A stretch of 64,000 nt of DNA from Butyrivibrio sp. YAB3001 (GTDB lineage: Bacteria; Bacillota; Clostridia; Lachnospirales; Lachnospiraceae). Position numbers and translations under genes: made by a program. This document shows, one piece after another, positions 62,865-64,000 of this stretch. How positions within the stretch are numbered: the first letter of the stretch is position 1; every line of letters starts with the position of its first letter. Under the pieces are notes generated by a model that saw nothing but the letters and a program-made list of their open reading frames with translations, was not told where the DNA came from and did no database searches. The DNA lies in the NCBI RefSeq assembly GCF_900112195.1, contig NZ_FOKR01000005.1, positions 124,001 to 188,000 on the forward strand. The letters run 5' to 3'.

Positions 62865-64000
62865 GCTTCTTCCTCTTTAAAATCACTATTTATCCATCTG
62901 TAAAAATCATTCTCGTTGCTGCATAACTTTTCAAAACTACCGTTTTCCAGTATCCTACCCTGATTCATATAGACGATTTCATCGGCTATATCAAAATTTG
63001 TCTGTCTATGAGAGACCATAATTACAGCTGTCCCATTACGTGAACATTCCTTTAATTTCTCGTAAAAAATTCTTTCTTTTCCCGGATCTATAGCAGAAAA
63101 AGACTCATCTAGTAAAACAAGTTCTTTTGTGTTATACAACACACTCGCAAATGCCAGCATCTGTCTTTCGCCTGATGACAATGGATATCCGGACTGACTT
63201 ATTGTAAGTTCATCTGTAAAATTGTTTTTCTTAAATACATCAAGCAGTTTGGACTCTTTCAAAGCCTTGTTATATGCAACCTCATTTAAGCTGCCATACA
63301 CAATGTTTTCTCTGATTGTGCCTTGTGTAAAAACATGATTCTGTTCAACATAACCGGCTTTTTGGTAATATGACTTTCTGGTCACCTCAGAAAGATTCGT
63401 ATTATTCCAACATATACTTCCGCCATCCAGAGGAATTAGCCTAGCGATTGCTTTAAGTAAGGTGCTTTTTCCACAACCGGAGGAGCCTGCAATAACGTAG
63501 AATTTCCCTTTTTCAAATTTGAAATTTATGTCTTTTATTATTTCCTGATTGTCATAACTGATTTTCAGATCTTTAACCTGAAGAAATCTGAATTCTTCAT
63601 TAAGTTCGAGCTCACCTTTATCATCAGGTATCTGTTCAAACTTTATAATCCTTGATGCAATGCTTTCCAGTTCCTTCAGCTGTATCATCTGTTCCGGAAG
63701 CTCGAATATTTTCTTTTGAACACTACTAAGTGACTGAATCATTGCAAGCATATTAGCTGGCGGCATAGCCCCTATAATCATGGCTACAAAGCTCAGGCTC
63801 AATATTACTAAAGTGAACATCATATCAGCTGTCTCTTCTACAAGATACACTTTTAGTTGAGCTTCCCATGATTTACGCGCAGTATTTGAGTAGTCATCAT
63901 CTCGCTTCCTGTGTTCGGAAATGATTTTTTTCTTGGAAAGGAATACTCTGATAACTTCCAGATTATCCAGGGCTTTCCACAGATAATTGGTCCAAAGACC
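62861..64000 (-). CDS. ABC exporter subunit, membrane-ATPase fusion (first, partial)
   Basis: The reading frame stays open to the window edge, so the start is outside and at least 380 residues are seen. The visible part begins in the membrane domain (an open segment reading GLWTNYLWKALDNLEVI), crosses the last transmembrane helices and ends in an ATPase with Walker A GSSGCGKSTLL, a degenerate signature LSSGERQ, Walker B LVLLDESFSAID and switch His in MVSHRQ. LSSGE instead of LSGGQ suggests asymmetric ATP sites, common in heterodimeric exporters. Confidence 0.87.
   Translation of the reverse strand, partial: GLWTNYLWKALDNLEVIRVFLSKKKIISEHRKRDDDYSNTARKSWEAQLKVYLVEETADMMFTLVILSLSFVAMIIGAMPPANMLAMIQSLSSVQKKIFELPEQMIQLKELESIASRIIKFEQIPDDKGELELNEEFRFLQVKDLKISYDNQEIIKDINFKFEKGKFYVIAGSSGCGKSTLLKAIARLIPLDGGSICWNNTNLSEVTRKSYYQKAGYVEQNHVFTQGTIRENIVYGSLNEVAYNKALKESKLLDVFKKNNFTDELTISQSGYPLSSGERQMLAFASVLYNTKELVLLDESFSAIDPGKERIFYEKLKECSRNGTAVIMVSHRQTNFDIADEIVYMNQGRILENGSFEKLCSNENDFYRWINSDFKEEEA

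Noticed and set aside
1..64000. CRISPR array
   Set aside because: No regularly spaced repeats with unique spacers were seen; the repeat sets found are tandem octamers, hairpins or two-copy direct repeats.

Overview
The window looks like chromosomal DNA of a Gram-positive, flagellated anaerobe of the Lachnospiraceae (Butyrivibrio/Pseudobutyrivibrio-like). This is inferred from gene content: class II galT beside galK, two flagellins, a T-box in front of ileS, a cytoplasmic pectin-type GH28, AGGAGG-type ribosome sites and moderately low G+C. No rRNA, complete tRNA or CRISPR array was seen.

Layout. 0-1.8 kb: galK-galT. 2.2-12.3 kb: a long minus-strand envelope/exopolysaccharide operon. It holds an LCP ligase, a lipoprotein with a degenerate sortase fold, two secreted low-complexity proteins, a Wzz-like chain-length protein and three polyprenyl-phosphate sugar transferase-related proteins, one fused to a GT2 glycosyltransferase. 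A divergent XRE regulator faces it. 13-16.7 kb: TelA/XpaC pair and an AraC regulator. 16.7-22.2 kb: a five-gene operon of two tiny related peptide genes (40 and 38 aa, not previously called), a PqqD-M50 membrane protease and two MacB-like ABC transporters. This is the best candidate for an undescribed system. 22.4-29.6 kb: glycogen phosphorylase, a flagellin carrying a metallopeptidase domain (flagellinolysin type), a zinc-ribbon protein and a second large flagellin behind a sigma-28 promoter. 29.8-41 kb: ileS with T-box, a SleB-like cell-wall hydrolase, aquaporin, GH28, free-Met-sulfoxide reductase and a YtrA-type GntR/ABC operon.

41.07-52.40 kb: an integrative mobilizable element. It carries integrase, excisionase, VapE helicase, CHC2 primase, MobV-like relaxase, a striking hairpin array (candidate oriT), an XRE regulator, a two-gene lipid module (PlsC-like acyltransferase plus acyl-CoA ligase), a serine recombinase bounded by inverted repeats, an RHH protein and a HepT-MNT module. 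52.5-53.8 kb: RlmI-like methyltransferase.

53.97-58.58 kb: a small island bounded by two 101-bp direct repeats that begin with a tRNA-3'-end-like sequence. It holds a JAB/RadC-like protein, a 48-aa Cys-rich protein, a kinase-GNAT fusion, two NUDIX hydrolases and an integrase remnant next to the right repeat. 58.6-64 kb: a zinc-phospholipase-like protein, a GNAT, an Abi_2/HEPN abortive-infection protein and a heterodimeric ABC exporter, the second subunit running off the window end.

All functional assignments come from motifs and family knowledge read by eye; no database search was run.
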